From: a virus | IMG/VR virus record: IMGVR_UViG_3300037247_001181 | Span: 1-43,583 of that record | DNA: 43,583 bases | Reading direction: 5' to 3' (one strand) | Part shown: piece after piece, positions 1 through 6,589 of the stretch | How the letters are laid out: every line of letters begins with the position of its first letter | Position numbering within the stretch: the first letter of the stretch is position 1 | Notes under the pieces: generated by a model | Told to the model about the DNA's origin: nothing | Seen by the model: only the letters and a program-made list of their open reading frames with translations | The model's database searches: none | Position numbers and translations under genes: made by a program

Positions 1-127
1 TCTAAAAACACAAAAATAATAGCTGTGTATTATCGCAAAGATAATTCTCTGCATACCGGGAAAGCTATCCCTGAAAAAACACTGAAAAAATACATAATAA
101 CACCTGGGGAAAAAATCAGGAGGGAAG
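1..127. repeat. Terminal direct repeat, left copy
   Basis: These 127 bases are identical to the last 127 bases of the window. 127 is a commonly used largest k-mer in short-read assembly, and the repeat starts and ends inside a reading frame, so I infer an assembly overlap of a circular or circularly permuted genome. A genuine 127-bp phage terminal repeat is the less likely alternative. Confidence 0.95.
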
Positions 128-318
128 GTATTTCCAAAAATAATACTGGCAATAAAAACGCCAGGCAAGGAAAAGAAAATAAAAATAAAACATTCGCAGG
201 CATTAGGGTGGATCAAGAAAAATTAGAGATTTTAATAAAAAATTATGAGCTATCTGGAGCGAACTGTCAAAGCTCATTCTTGATTGATTTAGGTTTAAAG
301 GCAGATGTTATTTTTTAA
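1..318 (+). CDS. C-terminal part of a 140-aa RHH-like protein (gene crosses the contig junction)
   Basis: This is the 3' part of a gene whose start is the ATG at 43352. Removing the duplicated 127 bases gives an uninterrupted 140-codon frame (35 codons before the junction, 105 after). A separate start at the GTG at 25 would be artificial. The protein is Lys- and Asn-rich. Its last third (FAGIRVDQEKLEILIKNYEL...) has the pattern of a ribbon-helix-helix or MobC-like DNA-binding region: a short basic strand followed by two helices. It lies between two near-identical operator/promoter elements (43015 and 350), so an autoregulatory DNA-binding role is plausible but is inference. The exact family is not recognised. 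Confidence 0.7.
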   Translation, partial: SKNTKIIAVYYRKDNSLHTGKAIPEKTLKKYIITPGEKIRREGISKNNTGNKNARQGKENKNKTFAGIRVDQEKLEILIKNYELSGANCQSSFLIDLGLKADVIF

Positions 319-349
319 TTTATTTTAATTATTATAGTTATTTTCTATT

Positions 350-385
350 TGTTTGCTTGACAAACAGATAAATATAAGTTATTAT
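350..385 (+). promoter_or_regulatory. Promoter with palindromic operator, copy 1
   Basis: -35 TTGACA (357..362), 17-bp spacer, -10 TATTAT (380..385). A 17-bp dyad TGTTTG-N5-CAAACA (350..366) covers the -35. The 30 bases 347..376 match 43012..43041 with one mismatch. It drives the gene at 427, and a regulator bound to the dyad would block RNA polymerase. The regulator is unknown. Confidence 0.75.
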
Positions 386-426
386 ATATTTAAAGGGTAA
401 GAAAAAAACAAACAAAGGAAAATAAA

Positions 427-921
427 ATGGAAAAAACAAACGTAGAAATAAAAAATGAAAATATCAAAATGACAAAAATTCAAGAAAATATGTTGGGAAA
501 CATAATAAGAATAAAATCCTTAAATATTGATGCATATAAGGTAAATGGAAAAATAATTATTGAGGCTTCTTTTTTTACATGCTGCGATGAAAAAGCTAAT
601 AAATCAACTATAATGGCAATGTACAAAAAAGGTATTATTGATTTTCCAATTAATGATTTAGATGAAGAACCACCAGTAGAAGAAATAGAAACACTAAATA
701 AAAGAATTAGAAATATAAATTGTAAAATTGCAAATTCAAAATTAGAAAAATTTAAAATGAATTCATTTGAAAAAAATGTAAGAACAGCAATCAAAGAAGC
801 TCCTCCAGAAAATGTTTTGGTAATAGTTAATCTTGAAAAATATACTTATAGGCATATAGATAGAATAAAGAAAGATAATTTGCTTCCAATGCCTGGATTT
901 AGCGGAGCATTTTTTAAATAA
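427..921 (+). CDS. Unknown early protein, 164 aa
   Basis: Not recognised. The ATG is preceded by a good ribosome site (AAAGGA about 7 bases upstream) and lies about 40 bases downstream of the promoter at 357..385. The protein is Lys-, Asn- and Ile-rich, soluble, with no membrane segment. A central acidic/proline stretch (DLDEEPPVEEIE, about residues 77-88) is followed by a predicted helix. It is the first gene after the strong early promoter and is followed by a stable hairpin and the gene at 969, so it is probably part of a short early unit. An early host-takeover role fits its position but nothing in the sequence shows it. Confidence 0.75.
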   Translation: MEKTNVEIKNENIKMTKIQENMLGNIIRIKSLNIDAYKVNGKIIIEASFFTCCDEKANKSTIMAMYKKGIIDFPINDLDEEPPVEEIETLNKRIRNINCKIANSKLEKFKMNSFEKNVRTAIKEAPPENVLVIVNLEKYTYRHIDRIKKDNLLPMPGFSGAFFK

Positions 922-928
922 AAATAAA

Positions 929-946
929 GGGGGATGAAAATCCCCC
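929..946 (+). other. Intercistronic GNRA-tetraloop hairpin
   Basis: GGGGGAT-GAAA-ATCCCCC: a perfect 7-bp stem capped by a GAAA tetraloop. It lies just after the stop of the 427 gene and about 15 bases before the next ribosome site. There is no T-run, so it is more likely an RNA stability or processing element than a terminator. Confidence 0.6.
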
Positions 947-968
947 ACCAAATAAGGAATTAAATAAA

Positions 969-1265
969 ATGAAAACAATTCACACAACAAAAGCAAAAAA
1001 TAATGCAGAAACAGAAAGCATGTTATTAACTCTTATTAATAGAGCAGACATAAAAGAAAATAGAAAAATAAGAGCAAGAAAAAAGCTTGAAAAATATTAT
1101 TCTGAAAGAATTCTTCAAGGCGTATGGGTTGCTATAGGAAATACATATAATAAAAAAGAAGAACTTAAGAAAGATGGATTTATTTATTGCAGCGGCTCCC
1201 AGATATGGTATTCAAGAGAGAGGAAAGTCAGCTCTATTGAGGGAGTTGAAATGATTAAGGGTTAA
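969..1265 (+). CDS. Unknown small basic protein, 98 aa
   Basis: Not recognised. The ATG at 969 has an AAGGA ribosome site. The protein is basic and mostly helical in its first half (residues 20-50, rich in Arg and Lys). The second half, with Trp-Val-Ala-Ile-Gly and Tyr-Cys-Ser-Gly-Ser-Gln-Ile-Trp, looks like a small beta-rich unit. It is the last gene of the rightward early unit and is followed 25 bases later by a rho-independent terminator. A nucleic-acid-binding role is possible from its charge, but that is a guess. Confidence 0.7.
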   Translation: MKTIHTTKAKNNAETESMLLTLINRADIKENRKIRARKKLEKYYSERILQGVWVAIGNTYNKKEELKKDGFIYCSGSQIWYSRERKVSSIEGVEMIKG

Positions 1266-1288
1266 GGATCAGGAAATAACAAATAAAA

Positions 1289-1319
1289 AAAAGACCGGAA
1301 TCAAACCCGGTCTTTTTTT
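1289..1319. terminator. Bidirectional rho-independent terminator
   Basis: Stem AGACCGG (1292..1298) / CCGGTCT (1307..1313) with an 8-base loop. An A-tract lies before it and a T-tract after it, so it can stop transcription from both sides. It separates the rightward early genes from the leftward replication/lysis operon, which converge here. Confidence 0.9.
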
Positions 1320-1383
1320 ATGGAAATTTGAAAAAATAAAATGAAGTATTCAAGTGGAATTTATTAACTTAATCATTAATCAT

Positions 1384-1752
1384 CTAAGTTGTCAACTTTT
1401 TTTTTGCACCAGTTGCCCCCAGATAAACATCTGCCGAAATTGATGATAAAACCTTCACCTTTGCGTCTTCATACCCAATACGAAATGGATTATTCTTAAT
1501 AATCATATTTATTGCAGTATTAAGCTTATCTGATTCCTTAATAATACCGATCGCAGCAGCTTCCTCTGCGTAATTGATAGCCTCAATTCCAAGCCTGTTT
1601 AATTTCATCTCCGCAGCCTCGGAAACCATGATTTTTGTTTTTTCTTCAAAATATTTCAATCCTGATTTTATAATTATTGGAACCGCAATGGTTGCAACGC
1701 CGGTAAAAATACTGAATAAAATAGATCCTACCATGGTTAAAATTTCAATCAT
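1384..1752 (-). CDS. Holin-like membrane protein (LLH-type)
   Basis: 122 aa with one strong N-terminal transmembrane segment (about residues 4-30), then a long amphipathic helical region and a basic C-terminus (AKKKL). The middle (EAINYAEEAAAIGIIKESDKL...) resembles the conserved region of LLH-family phage holins, in which a short membrane anchor is followed by an 'AV..AEQ' helix. A holin forms membrane lesions that release or activate the cell-wall enzyme at the end of infection. It has a strong AAGGAG site before the ATG, is the last gene of the leftward operon, and lies directly downstream of the DUF5675 gene; together they look like a lysis pair. Function is inferred from topology and position; no transport gene is seen nearby. 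Confidence 0.6.
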   Translation of the reverse strand: MIEILTMVGSILFSIFTGVATIAVPIIIKSGLKYFEEKTKIMVSEAAEMKLNRLGIEAINYAEEAAAIGIIKESDKLNTAINMIIKNNPFRIGYEDAKVKVLSSISADVYLGATGAKKKLTT

Positions 1753-1772
1753 TTTTTTCTCCTTTTTTTAAA

Positions 1773-2177
1773 TTAACAATCAATTATTGTAACTTTTAAT
1801 TCGTCTATATTTTCGGTCAAACCCATGAACCGAGCGCATGTTGCCTTTGTGTGTGTCACCCCCCTTTCTCCCTTAAAATCTCCATATGGAGTTCTTCCTA
1901 TCCCCACACACCCTTTAAAATTTCTTTTAGAGTTTCCTTTATGATTTATTATTATCCAAGTCCTATCAGGAACATTTTGAAGAACCCAGCACAATCCATG
2001 GCTTGTGGATCTGACTTTTCTTGCCAAATATTCGCCAGGAAGAACTCTTGATTTAAATGGAATATTATATTGGTCAGGGCATTCGATTGAAAATCCGATA
2101 AATTCATTATCAAGAAACTGCACACCTCTGTTTCCCTGAGTTTTTGAATGTTCAAATCTGTAAATTTTTAAATGCAT
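1773..2177 (-). CDS. DUF5675-family protein, candidate cell-wall enzyme
   Basis: 134 aa. The layout matches DUF5675: an N-terminal strand region, Leu-Pro-Gly-Glu-Tyr at 46-50, 'NVPDRTWIIINH' at 68-79, then H79-K-G-N82 and G89-C90-V-G-I-G. The His-Gly...Gly-Cys arrangement recalls the active site of L,D-transpeptidase (YkuD-like) enzymes, so peptidoglycan peptide cross-links are a plausible substrate; this is inference from the motif. It overlaps the upstream HNH-like gene by one base (TAATG), which suggests translational coupling, and is followed by a holin-like gene. No lysozyme, amidase or transglycosylase is recognised elsewhere, so this is the best endolysin candidate. Confidence 0.7.
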   Translation of the reverse strand: MHLKIYRFEHSKTQGNRGVQFLDNEFIGFSIECPDQYNIPFKSRVLPGEYLARKVRSTSHGLCWVLQNVPDRTWIIINHKGNSKRNFKGCVGIGRTPYGDFKGERGVTHTKATCARFMGLTENIDELKVTIIDC

Positions 2178-2677
2178 TACACCATTCCCCTCTCAATCCT
2201 TTGTTTTGTATTTAATCCTGTGAATAATATTATTTCTCTTATAGTTTTACGCTGGAATTTTTTCTCGTCTAAAGTCAAAGGCTTTTCTTCTTTTTTTTTA
2301 ACCTTTTTTGCAGCGTCGCTCACTTTTCTTTCAACCTCCTTTTTTTTATTTTTTTTCTCTTTTGGGGTCATTAATTTTAAATTGTTATATTTTATATCTC
2401 TTTTATTCCCATCAATAATTTTTACTCTATTGACGGGGTAAGCACCTGTAACGTAATAGACTGCAAGCATGTGTAAGCCGTATTCTTTACCTTTAATTAA
2501 ACATTTCAAATAACCTTGCGAGCTTATATGATGTTTTATTTCTCCCCCTGCTTTTACTAATATCTTTTTATAATTGTATGACATTTTATCTTTTTTATAT
2601 GTGAATTTTCCTGACTTTTTGCAATAATCGCAGTAGTTCAACAGTTCTGAGTGACTTATTATGTTTTTTTTCATCAT
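2177..2677 (-). CDS. HNH-endonuclease-like protein with altered active site
   Basis: 166 aa. The N-terminal 105 residues follow the phage HNH layout: an aromatic 'SGKFTYKK' strand, Gly-Tyr at 55-56, H69-M-L-A (first catalytic His helix), Val-Thr-Gly-Ala-Tyr-Pro and a terminal 'DGNKRDIKYNNLKL' block. Active members usually carry D-H-I-N-G at the start of that block; here the equivalent is K-I-I-D-G, so a key His appears to be missing. The C-terminal half is a Lys/Glu-rich coiled coil. It overlaps the VRR-NUC gene upstream by ATGA and the DUF5675 gene downstream by TAATG. It may be a degenerate homing nuclease or a DNA-binding derivative. Confidence 0.6.
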   Translation of the reverse strand: MMKKNIISHSELLNYCDYCKKSGKFTYKKDKMSYNYKKILVKAGGEIKHHISSQGYLKCLIKGKEYGLHMLAVYYVTGAYPVNRVKIIDGNKRDIKYNNLKLMTPKEKKNKKKEVERKVSDAAKKVKKKEEKPLTLDEKKFQRKTIREIILFTGLNTKQRIERGMV

Positions 2678-3102
2678 ATATTTTCCAAGTATTCAATTAA
2701 AACTTTCAATGCAGCCTCATGACCCTTACAAATAACAGCCTTGCGCCCCTGATCTGCCAGGAATTGAAGAAAATCTTTTTGCTCTTTACTAGCAACGCCT
2801 CCTTTTACACGTTTTAATTCTATGTGTAGCCCGGAATAATATTTGTTTTTTGCAGGAAGGTCTATGTCAGGCACGCCTTTTTTATTTCCTTGCTTTTTTG
2901 CTTTTATTCTCAATCCAACGGTTAACCTTACACCGCTCAGGCTTCCATTCATGTATTTTAATTCTGGGTATTTTTTTTGGTTATTGCAAGCCCATTTAAA
3001 AATCATTTCTTGCTCCCAGGATTCACGAGGAACATTATTTTTTTTAACAAGATTTTTATGATTCAATGTTTTTAGTTCTGTTGGGGATGCTATATGTTTC
3101 AT
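2674..3102 (-). CDS. VRR-NUC domain nuclease
   Basis: 142 aa, the normal length for a stand-alone phage VRR-NUC protein. Visible PD-(D/E)xK elements: E31 in the first helix, G-V-P-D79-I, E95-L-K97, Q108 and a terminal 'G..A...I.YL' helix. These nucleases cut branched or damaged DNA; in phages they sit with replication and recombination genes and probably process replication intermediates or concatemers. It has an AAAGGAG site before the ATG and overlaps the downstream HNH-like gene by four bases (ATGA). The family call is firm; the substrate is inferred. Confidence 0.85.
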   Translation of the reverse strand: MKHIASPTELKTLNHKNLVKKNNVPRESWEQEMIFKWACNNQKKYPELKYMNGSLSGVRLTVGLRIKAKKQGNKKGVPDIDLPAKNKYYSGLHIELKRVKGGVASKEQKDFLQFLADQGRKAVICKGHEAALKVLIEYLENI

Positions 3103-3113
3103 ATCTGCTCCTT

Positions 3114-3356
3114 TTATTTATTTTTATTATTTTCACCCTCAAGAATTATATCAATAACTTTTTGTGCATATGGTTCGTCTTGGTTGCAAACATAATATTT
3201 TTTATCTTCCAGTTTTTTACCAGTAGTTTTAAAATATTCTTCTTGTAAACCAATAAGAGCTTGGTCAAAATTTTCTATTATATAGGCCTGGATATCACTA
3301 TCATCTTCAAATATTTTAGTGTTTATAACGATAAATTTTTCTTCGTATTTTGCCAT
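3114..3356 (-). CDS. Unknown small acidic protein, 80 aa
   Basis: Not recognised. It has a strong ribosome site (ACAGGAG) upstream of the ATG and is spaced 12 bases from the VRR-NUC gene. It is acidic, with an early beta-rich stretch (KFIVINTKIF) followed by helices and a C-terminal 'QKVIDIILEG'. Part of the leftward replication operon. Confidence 0.7.
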   Translation of the reverse strand: MAKYEEKFIVINTKIFEDDSDIQAYIIENFDQALIGLQEEYFKTTGKKLEDKKYYVCNQDEPYAQKVIDIILEGENNKNK

Positions 3357-3372
3357 TATACTTTCTCCTGTG

Positions 3373-3549
3373 TTAATTTATTTTCTCATAAATCTTTATT
3401 TCAGTTCCTATTTCAAAAACATCTAACGATAACTCTATAGATTTACCTGCATCCAAATTAAAAAAATCTTTAGAATTAATATGGCTTACTTTCCAATATT
3501 TTTCCCCTTTGTCATCTATTTTTAATATTGCGGTTCCGGTTTCAATCAT
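3373..3549 (-). CDS. Unknown small protein, 58 aa
   Basis: A short gene supported by an AAAGGA ribosome site ahead of ATG (3549) and by tight packing between the genes at 3579 and 3356. The 58-residue product begins MIETGTAILKIDDKGEKYW and ends EIGTEIKIYEKIN. Its alternating hydrophobic pattern suggests a small beta-barrel or beta-sheet fold. No family is recognised. Confidence 0.6.
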   Translation of the reverse strand: MIETGTAILKIDDKGEKYWKVSHINSKDFFNLDAGKSIELSLDVFEIGTEIKIYEKIN

Positions 3550-3578
3550 TTTATTATCCTTTGTTTGTTTTTAATTAT

Positions 3579-3791
3579 TCACCTATCCCAGCAATCAGTT
3601 GTAAAATCATGAGTTTCGCACTTATTAACATTCACACAATTTTCACAATCTTTAAATGTCTCAACAAATTCAACACGGATATACACGTCATGCCCTTTGG
3701 TAATTATTTCGTTGCCTTCTCTGAACATGTCATATGTATCTGGGAAAAGTTCAAGTTTTTGTTGTATTTTCTTAATTTCTATTACTTTCAT
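3579..3791 (-). CDS. Unknown Cys-rich small protein, 70 aa
   Basis: ATG with an AAGGGA ribosome site. The C-terminal half contains C-E-N-C-x4-K-C-E and a last Cys (TDCWDR), a pattern that could bind a metal ion. No family is recognised. It directly follows the primase-helicase gene in the operon, so a replication-accessory role is possible. Confidence 0.6.
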   Translation of the reverse strand: MKVIEIKKIQQKLELFPDTYDMFREGNEIITKGHDVYIRVEFVETFKDCENCVNVNKCETHDFTTDCWDR

Positions 3792-3817
3792 ATATTCCCT
3801 TTATTTTTTTAATAGTG

Positions 3818-5530
3818 TTATCCATTTTTATATTGCACTATATCATCACGATACAGACTCGTAGCAGGTTCGTAATTCAATTCACACATACCTATTTTGC
3901 CAATATCTTTAAATCTTATCTTCTGCACAATTACCTGAACATGTCTTTTTTTATCTTCTTCAAATTGCCTATGGATACAAATACCATTATCAGCCTTATT
4001 CCTAAAATGAGCCCCACCAGCTATTGAATACATATCCGGCGCATCATATTTTCCTTTTGCATTTTTCTGTAATTTTTGTGGATGAGCAACAATAAAAATA
4101 TGAATCCCATTTAATCTTCCGAACCTTCTTAATTTACCCAATTGTTTTGAAATGTATTGTGTTTCAGTCATTTTCCCGAAATCATGGCTAACTTCATTCC
4201 ATGGATCAATTATTAATGCATTGATTCCGCTTCGAAAAAGGGCTATTTTAGCCAATTCAATTATTTTATCAATAGTTGGGTCGTCATCTTCTGGAGGTTG
4301 GATAAAACTAATCTTTTTATCAAGATAATTACTTACTGATTCAATTGCTAATTTATCCATTCGTGGGAATCTTTCACCATATGAGGCAGAAAATGGTTGC
4401 TCTGTTACTTTCTCACACAGTGTTTGTATATGCCTTTCAATCGGCCAGTTTTCAGGACTATATACTCCAAATTTCCACCCACCATTATTGATAAGGTTAA
4501 TCATTAAACAGTCAACAAAATTTGATTTACCGCTGCTTGGCATACCTGTTATTATTGTAAATTCTCCTTCTCTTACTGAAAAATACTTATCTAAACTGTG
4601 CCAGCCTGTCGGAGTCCCTTTCTTAACTCCAAAGTCATAAATATCTTCAAGTTTATTTTTAAAATCAGAGGCAATAAAGAGTCCGTCTATTGGAATTGGT
4701 TTTGCATTTTTAATTAATTCCTTAACTGAATCACGTCCATTTTTAACGAGTGCTTCGTTTGCATCTTTACAACCTTCTGGATAAATTACCCGGTAACACC
4801 TTTCACAACCGATACGCCTTGCAAGTTCTTCCTCTGCTCTTTTCCCCGGCTTATCATCGTCAGTCGCAAGTATAATTTTTTTATATTTTCTCAAACAAGT
4901 CTCAGCAGAGTTAAGAAAATTAAATTTTGTTGTGTAATTATTTGAATTATCGGATGGGGCTCCGTCTGGAATTGAAACAACTTCTGAAAAACCTGATTCT
5001 TTAAATGACAATAAATCAATTTCACCCTCACATATAATCAATGTGTCAGATTCATTTTTCATATTATCAAAACCATAGAAACATTTTTCAGCATCTTTAG
5101 CTTGTCTGAAATTTTTATTCCCGTCACGGTATTTTATATTTACAACTATTCCATGTTTATAAAATGGGAATTGTATTGCGTTTACTTCTTTGTTTTCCCG
5201 TGGCATCCAAATTAAACCGTAGCCTATTTTTGCATCTTTAAGTGTTTGTTTTGAAATTCCACGGTTTTTAAAATATTTGATTACTTTTTCTGGAAGTATT
5301 TCTGATTCTACAAATTCAGGCAATTTATAACTTTTACCACTTAATCCTCCGGCGTAATTGCAATGATGACAAAACCACGTTCCATCAATCGTATTAACAG
5401 CTAAATCTTTAATATTCTGTTTTTTTCTGGTTGGTGTGCACTTAGGGCATAACGTTCTTGCTTGTGTTCCAGCTTGTCCGCTTAAATCAATGCCATAATC
5501 TTCAAATGATTTCATAGTGCTGATTTCCAT
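3818..5530 (-). CDS. Primase-helicase (TOPRIM + DnaB/TWINKLE-like)
   Basis: 570 aa bifunctional replication enzyme. The N-terminal zinc ribbon (C28-x2-C31, C54-x2-C57) binds template. The TOPRIM core has E168-G-E-I-D and D224-D-D, which make RNA primers. The C-terminal RecA-type helicase has Walker A GMPSSGKSN (329-337), Walker B ALIIDPWNE (438-446) and a His-Pro sensor AHPQK (482-486). The size and order match T7 gp4 and mitochondrial TWINKLE. It unwinds DNA at the fork and primes lagging-strand synthesis, probably with host DNA polymerase because no phage polymerase is seen. It overlaps the upstream initiator-like gene by 19 bases. M6 (5515) is an alternative start with a slightly better ribosome site. 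Confidence 0.93.
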   Translation of the reverse strand: MEISTMKSFEDYGIDLSGQAGTQARTLCPKCTPTRKKQNIKDLAVNTIDGTWFCHHCNYAGGLSGKSYKLPEFVESEILPEKVIKYFKNRGISKQTLKDAKIGYGLIWMPRENKEVNAIQFPFYKHGIVVNIKYRDGNKNFRQAKDAEKCFYGFDNMKNESDTLIICEGEIDLLSFKESGFSEVVSIPDGAPSDNSNNYTTKFNFLNSAETCLRKYKKIILATDDDKPGKRAEEELARRIGCERCYRVIYPEGCKDANEALVKNGRDSVKELIKNAKPIPIDGLFIASDFKNKLEDIYDFGVKKGTPTGWHSLDKYFSVREGEFTIITGMPSSGKSNFVDCLMINLINNGGWKFGVYSPENWPIERHIQTLCEKVTEQPFSASYGERFPRMDKLAIESVSNYLDKKISFIQPPEDDDPTIDKIIELAKIALFRSGINALIIDPWNEVSHDFGKMTETQYISKQLGKLRRFGRLNGIHIFIVAHPQKLQKNAKGKYDAPDMYSIAGGAHFRNKADNGICIHRQFEEDKKRHVQVIVQKIRFKDIGKIGMCELNYEPATSLYRDDIVQYKNG

Positions 5531-6228
5531 TCTTCTTCTGGTGAGTTATTATTATTTTGTTTATTTTTTATAGGGTAGAAGCTTGACCATCCGTTTATTA
5601 TAGCTTCTTCCAGAATAGTTTTTGAATCTTCTTCGTTGCCGTTTGTTAATTTATTAAGTTTGTTTACGAGCCCTGTGAAAGATCTTTGTGTAACTTTTTT
5701 CTTAAGAACTTCTCTATTGATAATAAAGTCACAAAATATATTAATTAAATCTTTGGAATAGGTTTCTGGAAATGGAAATTCTTTTATTAGTTTCTTTCTT
5801 TTACTTTCTAATACATTCTTGTTTGTGTCCTCCGGCTGTCCTCCGGCTGTCCTCCCGTTGTCCTTATTGGTGTCCTTTTTTTTATCATCACCCTGGTAAG
5901 ACTCCCAATTCAATATTGTTATAACACTATAATGGGTGTCCGGCTTGATGTCCAGATTTTCGAGTTTTCTTAACTTTTCGATTCTATTTCTTACAGTTGA
6001 TGTTTTCATTTTTAATTGTTTTGCGGCTGAATGTCTTCCAAAAATAAATTGACCCGGGAATATTTCAACCTCTGTTTCTGTTATTCCAGTTTTTACAGAT
6101 ACAAATCTTTTTTTGAATGAAGCTTTGCACAAACACCAGATCCAAACTTTTAACAAACCCTCGTTTCTAAAAACTTGAGACTTAAGTGTTTTCCTGTATA
6201 ATTTTAAATAGGTCAAATCTTCATGCAT
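5512..6228 (-). CDS. DnaD/lambda-O-like replication initiation protein
   Basis: 238 aa. The N-terminal winged-helix region (residues 1-115) has the usual phage pattern: GQFIFGRHSAAKQL, then a TVRNRIEKLRKL recognition helix and SVITILNWESYQ. A low-complexity linker (about 115-145) joins a C-terminal helical domain ending in SSFYPIKN, typical of DnaD-like loaders. Such proteins bind the phage origin and load the helicase, which is encoded immediately downstream with a 19-base overlap. The linker DNA holds seven TGTCC iterons in helical phase, so, as in lambda O, the origin may lie inside this gene. Start ATG at 6228, just after the stop of the preceding small gene. Confidence 0.82.
   Translation of the reverse strand: MHEDLTYLKLYRKTLKSQVFRNEGLLKVWIWCLCKASFKKRFVSVKTGITETEVEIFPGQFIFGRHSAAKQLKMKTSTVRNRIEKLRKLENLDIKPDTHYSVITILNWESYQGDDKKKDTNKDNGRTAGGQPEDTNKNVLESKRKKLIKEFPFPETYSKDLINIFCDFIINREVLKKKVTQRSFTGLVNKLNKLTNGNEEDSKTILEEAIINGWSSFYPIKNKQNNNNSPEEEWKSAL
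5826..5953 (-). repeat. Iteron array inside the initiator gene, candidate origin
   Basis: TGTCC (plus strand; GGACA on the coding strand) begins at 5826, 5837, 5848, 5859, 5871, 5937 and 5949: spacings 11, 11, 11, 12, then 66, then 12. The core unit is GGACAGCCGGA. The 11-bp period is out of frame with the codons, so the repetition is at DNA level, not peptide level. The downstream flank (5760-5825) is AT-rich with strong purine/pyrimidine strand bias. This is the same layout as lambda ori within gene O. Confidence 0.65.
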
Positions 6229-6229
6229 T

Positions 6230-6364
6230 TCAGGAACCTTTTTTTATTTTATCAATCTCGTCCAGAATCAAATCAACTTTTAAACTTCTTTCTTTTGTAT
6301 ATTTTAAATTAGGAATTTTTGAAGCTTTCTTTTTTAACAGCCATTCTCTAAAAACTTTTATCAT
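6230..6364 (-). CDS. Small basic protein, 44 aa
   Basis: Short gene that overlaps the upstream zinc-finger gene by ATGA (6361..6364) and ends one base before the initiator gene starts. A GGGAGG ribosome site precedes the ATG. The product is basic (MIKVFREWLLKKKASK...) and predicted as two helices. No family is recognised; the overlaps on both sides are the main support. Confidence 0.6.
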   Translation of the reverse strand: MIKVFREWLLKKKASKIPNLKYTKERSLKVDLILDEIDKIKKGS

Positions 6365-6513
6365 TTCTTTTCCTCCCGTTTAATGTCCCATTTTCTATTT
6401 TTACAATCAGGGCATGATTTAGGCTTAAAATAAGTTCTTGGTGTCCAAACGTGTCCACACTTTTTACATGAGAGTTGATCCATACTGCTTAAAACTTCAC
6501 GATTATTATTCAA
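6361..6513 (-). CDS. Small zinc-finger protein, 50 aa
   Basis: It contains C-K-K-C-G-H-x-W-x-P and C-P-D-C-K, the treble-clef pattern of small CxxC...CxxC phage zinc fingers that often bind nucleic acid. The likely start is TTG (6511..6513), because AGGAG lies 8 bases upstream; an internal ATG (6481..6483) has no such site. It leads into the 44-aa gene through an ATGA overlap. Its role in replication is unknown. Confidence 0.65.
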   Translation of the reverse strand: MNNNREVLSSMDQLSCKKCGHVWTPRTYFKPKSCPDCKNRKWDIKREEKK

Positions 6514-6549
6514 TTTATTTCTCCTATTTATATTATTATCATAACCAAC

Positions 6550-6577
6550 TTATTATACAAAAAAATAAATATGTCAA
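6550..6577 (-). promoter_or_regulatory. Possible promoter for the replication genes
   Basis: On the minus strand, TTGACA (6572..6577) is followed after 16 bases by TAATAA (6550..6555). A perfect TATAAT lies at 6552..6557, but only 14 bases away. It sits just after the adenine methyltransferase stop and upstream of the zinc-finger gene. The spacing is not ideal, so this is a weak call. Confidence 0.35.
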
Positions 6578-6589
6578 TTGTTTTTATTT
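6574..6589. repeat. 16-bp direct repeat flanking the adenine methyltransferase, copy 1
   Basis: TCAATTGTTTTTATTT, identical to 7358..7373. It overlaps the stop end of the methyltransferase gene. The pair brackets the gene exactly. Confidence 0.7.

Noticed and set aside
1-127. Phage-type direct terminal repeat as the natural genome end
   Set aside because: The length equals a common assembler k-mer and the borders cut a gene; true repeat ends normally lie outside genes. Not fully excluded without read depth.
480-794. Minus-strand hydrophobic ORFs opposite the early genes (and similar long hydrophobic frames opposite the late genes)
   Set aside because: They mirror Lys/Asn/Glu-rich codons of the real genes on the other strand and lack ribosome sites.
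1386-1398. 13-bp palindrome AAGTTGTCAACTT at the holin 3' end
   Set aside because: Short, inside codons and adjacent to an A/T run; likely chance.
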